Assembly: GCA_026826555.1 (NCBI GenBank) | Contig: JAKSZT010053837.1 | Location: 4,502,520-4,566,519 of the forward strand | DNA: 64,000 nt | Direction: 5' to 3' | DNA from: Tolypeutes matacus | Taxonomy: Eukaryota; Chordata; Mammalia; Cingulata; Chlamyphoridae | In this document: positions 61,372 to 64,000 of the stretch, in pieces | Layout: every line of letters starts with the position of its first letter | How positions within the stretch are numbered: position 1 is the stretch's first letter | Notes under the pieces: model-generated | Databases searched by the model: none | Seen by the model: the letters and a program-made list of their open reading frames with translations, nothing else | Told to the model about the DNA's origin: nothing | Position numbers and translations under genes: made by a program

Positions 61372-62524
61372 CCAACTGACCCCTGAAGTGGAGGAAACAG
61401 GGCTCCTCCTTGGATCTGAGCCCCTCTCTTAGTCAAGCAACATTGGGATTGTCTATCTGCTGGGAACTTTGCTGTGAAAGTGGAAACTGGAAGCCTGGGG
61501 TGCTGGCAGCAGCAGCAGCGAGCCTGCCTCGGCAGCTTTCCGAAACGGTTCTTCCTCAGCTGCTAATTATGCAGAATCAGCATCCATGTCTTCCTACAGC
61601 TGGGCTCTGCTGCCTCGGGTCTTAGGGGGCACTAACCGCTGTACCCTACAGAATTATGTCTCGAAATGATACTTTGTTGCATTCACTTCTTTTTTTCCCT
61701 TTCTTTCAGAATATCAGTGTGTAATCTCAAAAAAGGGAAGGGCTAACATTGCTTAAAAAATATTCTGCCTCACAAAGACTGAATTACTTGACACTTTAGG
61801 AGGCAAAAAATGTGAAACCTCCTCTTAAAGTCAAGTCTGATACTGGATTTGGGATTATTCAGCCCCAGTGATGCCTTTGGAATTCCCAGGAAAGCATCCT
61901 CAGGATGAGTTTAGTTTTTGGTGATATCTGTGGCTGATGAGATTGGCTTCCAAGGCAGGAAAGTCTTATTTATTCTGTTTCTCCCAATAGATTTGCAGAG
62001 AGAACTGGAAGGTGAATCTATGGCAGGAATGCTGCAGGGATTAGTTAATAGTAGTCAGAAACGAACTATTGTATGTGAAATACATATAATAACAATTACT
62101 ATCCATAGGGCAAACCCCGAGGGCGACGAGGATCCAGGAATTAATTTAGCAACTGTTATGTAACTCCTTCTAAGGAGTATTCTTTTACATGATGCTTCAA
62201 AGTTAGAGTTAGACATAAAATGAACTGTGGCCAAGCCTGGAGTCTCAACTTCCAGATTATATAAACATACACAAGAAATTTGCAAGAGAAAGGGGAAGTA
62301 TCATTATTTTAAATTCTTTGGGGGGAGGGATTTCTGGAGGGATGTCAAGGGATTCCAAGAGAGGCTCCTAAGGACAGAATTTTGAGACTAGGAGTGAGTT
62401 GCTAGTTAGGGGGTTTGAAGGAGGCAGAAGATTCTGCAGCTATGTCTCTGATGGTTGCCTCTCTGGTGAATCAGTCTCTTCAGCAATTGGCCCAGGAAGA
62501 GGGAGGGTGGGGATGGACAGGCTA

Positions 62525-62765
62525 CGTATGTGTCACATCCATAGATTTGTTCACATGGCTTGCACCAAACTCTCTACTTACATTATCTCATTTAATCTTC
62601 ACTGCAACCCTAAAAGAAAGGCATACTTTGATATAATTAGCAAGGTATAGTTTATTCATTTTAGTAAGGCCCAGAGAGGTTCTGCAACTAACCCAAGGTC
62701 AAATAGCCAGCTTTATGAAGCCAGAATTTGAAACTGGGTCTATGTGATTTTAAGGAGCATATGTT
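62525..62765 (+). repeat. MIR-like ancient SINE
   Basis: TTATCTCATTTAATCTTCAC, GGCCCAGAGAGGTTCTGC and AACCCAAGGTCAAATAGCCA in MIR order. Confidence 0.65.
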
Positions 62766-63899
62766 TTTCCCTGTATTACCCCCTAAGGTAATTTGATACT
62801 CGTCACTTTAGACCCTCAAGTTACTGGACTTTGGGCCAAACATATAAGGACCCTAGTTATGATTGCCGGATAAAATAGGAGATGCCCAGTTAAATTTGAA
62901 TTTCAGGTAAATAACAAATTAATTTTTTAATATAATTATGCTCCATGAAATATTTGGGACACACGTATACTAAAAATTTATTTATATTTCTGAAATTCAA
63001 ATTTAACTGGGTATTCCTGTATTTTTCTTTGCTAAATCTGGCAACCTCAATCCTCGTAGGCTCTCCAGATGATAGAAAGGAAAATGTGTGGTTTCTTATG
63101 GCTTTGAAAGAACTGGGGAGTCCAAAAAACTTGATCTGAGAAACATTCTCTAATTTCCCTCTGTGGCCTTGGCAGAGCTAGGATGTGTCAGGTCCTAGTG
63201 GTACCCGTTGAGCATCTTGCTGCTCTTGGCTGCCCCTCAGGAGCATGGTCCCATGGTCCCAACCACACTGGGAGAAGGCACAGGCCCTGTCTGTTGACGG
63301 GCTGGAGAGCCAGCCACGAGCAAAAGAAGTGGATTCAGTGTGTGGAGGTGCTGGCAGCTCATTTCCTAAAGCTACTGTGGGCTTTGTGAGGCGAAGACCA
63401 CAAAGTGGTATCTTCTCTGTAGTTTGATGGAGAAGTCACAGGGTCAGGTATTAGTTCAATGTATTCATTTATTTTATTCACTCATGCGATGAATATATAT
63501 GTATGGTGCACCTACTATGTGCTTAAACTGTTCTGAGTTCTGAGGATGAGACGAACAAAACAATAAAAGTCTCCTGGAGCATATTCCCGTGGGGGCGTAA
63601 AGGCAAGGTCCACAGCCTGAGCAGGTGATTCAGGCTCTGGCAGCCTTTACCATCCCTAATCCCAACTCATAGATTAGTCAGTACATTTCTATTTAAAAAG
63701 CCAAGAGGACCGGCAGGAGAGAGTGAAAATTGTAGCTGGGAAAAAGAAAACAAGGAAAGCCATTACTGATTCTTTTAGGCAAAATTTATCATTTTTTCCA
63801 TGTTCGCATTTTGTACATTCAGCTATTAAACTCATTATTTTATATTTATTTATATCTGTTCCCTGAGACATACCCCTCTGAGATCAATTGTTTGTTGGC

Positions 63900-64000
63900 T
63901 TGTTTTTTCCCCTTAATTTTCGGTGCCTAACACAATGCTGAGTGTATAGTAGGTGCTCAATAAGGAATTTTGGATAAGCAAACAAATGGATGAATTAATC
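63900..64000 (+). repeat. L2 3' end-like fragment at window edge
   Basis: GTGCCTAACACAATGCTGAG followed by TAGTAGGTGCTCAATAAGG and a GGATGAATTAAT end. Confidence 0.5.

Larger units (their letters stand above)
61372..64000. other. Right-hand intergenic stretch
   Basis: Holds a GC-rich segment at about 61400-61625 with a CAGCAGCAGCAGC run, MIR and L2 fragments, and no gene I can recognise. PDE6H, the next human gene on this side, should read on the plus strand, but none of its basic N-terminal or acidic C-terminal coding sequence was found here. Confidence 0.5.

Noticed and set aside
61400..61625. GC-rich stretch with CAGCAGCAGCAGC as a possible exon or promoter
   Set aside because: No splice-supported coding similarity or CpG island character could be shown.
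55000..64000. Search for PDE6H exons on the plus strand
   Set aside because: Expected from human gene order, but no matching coding sequence was seen; it probably lies beyond the window.

Overview
This window is nuclear DNA from a placental mammal, most likely an armadillo (Dasypus or a close xenarthran). The genes have short exons, long introns and GT-AG splice sites. The non-coding DNA carries repeated tRNA-derived SINEs of the armadillo DAS type, several copies of one L1 3' end, and LTR elements. The species call is an inference from the SINEs.

Two protein-coding genes lie on the minus strand in the order known from human 12p12.3. ERP27 (about 1-21285) encodes a redox-inactive protein disulfide isomerase family protein of the ER. 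Its first five coding exons are complete; exon 6 runs off the left edge, so the C-terminus lies outside the window. ARHGDIB (3' end near 23395, start codon at 32037) encodes Rho GDP-dissociation inhibitor 2, the haematopoietic Rho GTPase chaperone. All five coding exons are present and join in frame to 201 codons plus a stop. A candidate non-coding first exon with ETS-like sites lies at about 40846. The 2.1 kb between the two genes holds only repeats and the presumed ERP27 promoter. PDE6H, expected next on the right, was not found.

There are two retrocopies: the C-terminal end of DBF4 inside an ERP27 intron, with a premature stop, and a frameshifted, internally deleted PIGC copy at 53846-54649.

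The right third is dominated by an old gammaretrovirus-like ERV on the minus strand (45635-52565). It has a complete 3' LTR, an env remnant and a truncated 5' LTR, and it was later invaded by a solitary LTR, a DAS SINE and an L1 tail, each with its own target-site duplication.

The most interesting signals are small structural events: a SINE that landed 27 bases upstream of an ARHGDIB 3' splice site; a twin-primed L1 with clear target-site duplications; a 28-base patch copied from 1.6 kb away into an LTR; perfect hairpins, one explicable as a template-switch mutation; and an L1 tail with a possible 3' transduction. I found no convincing undescribed gene system.
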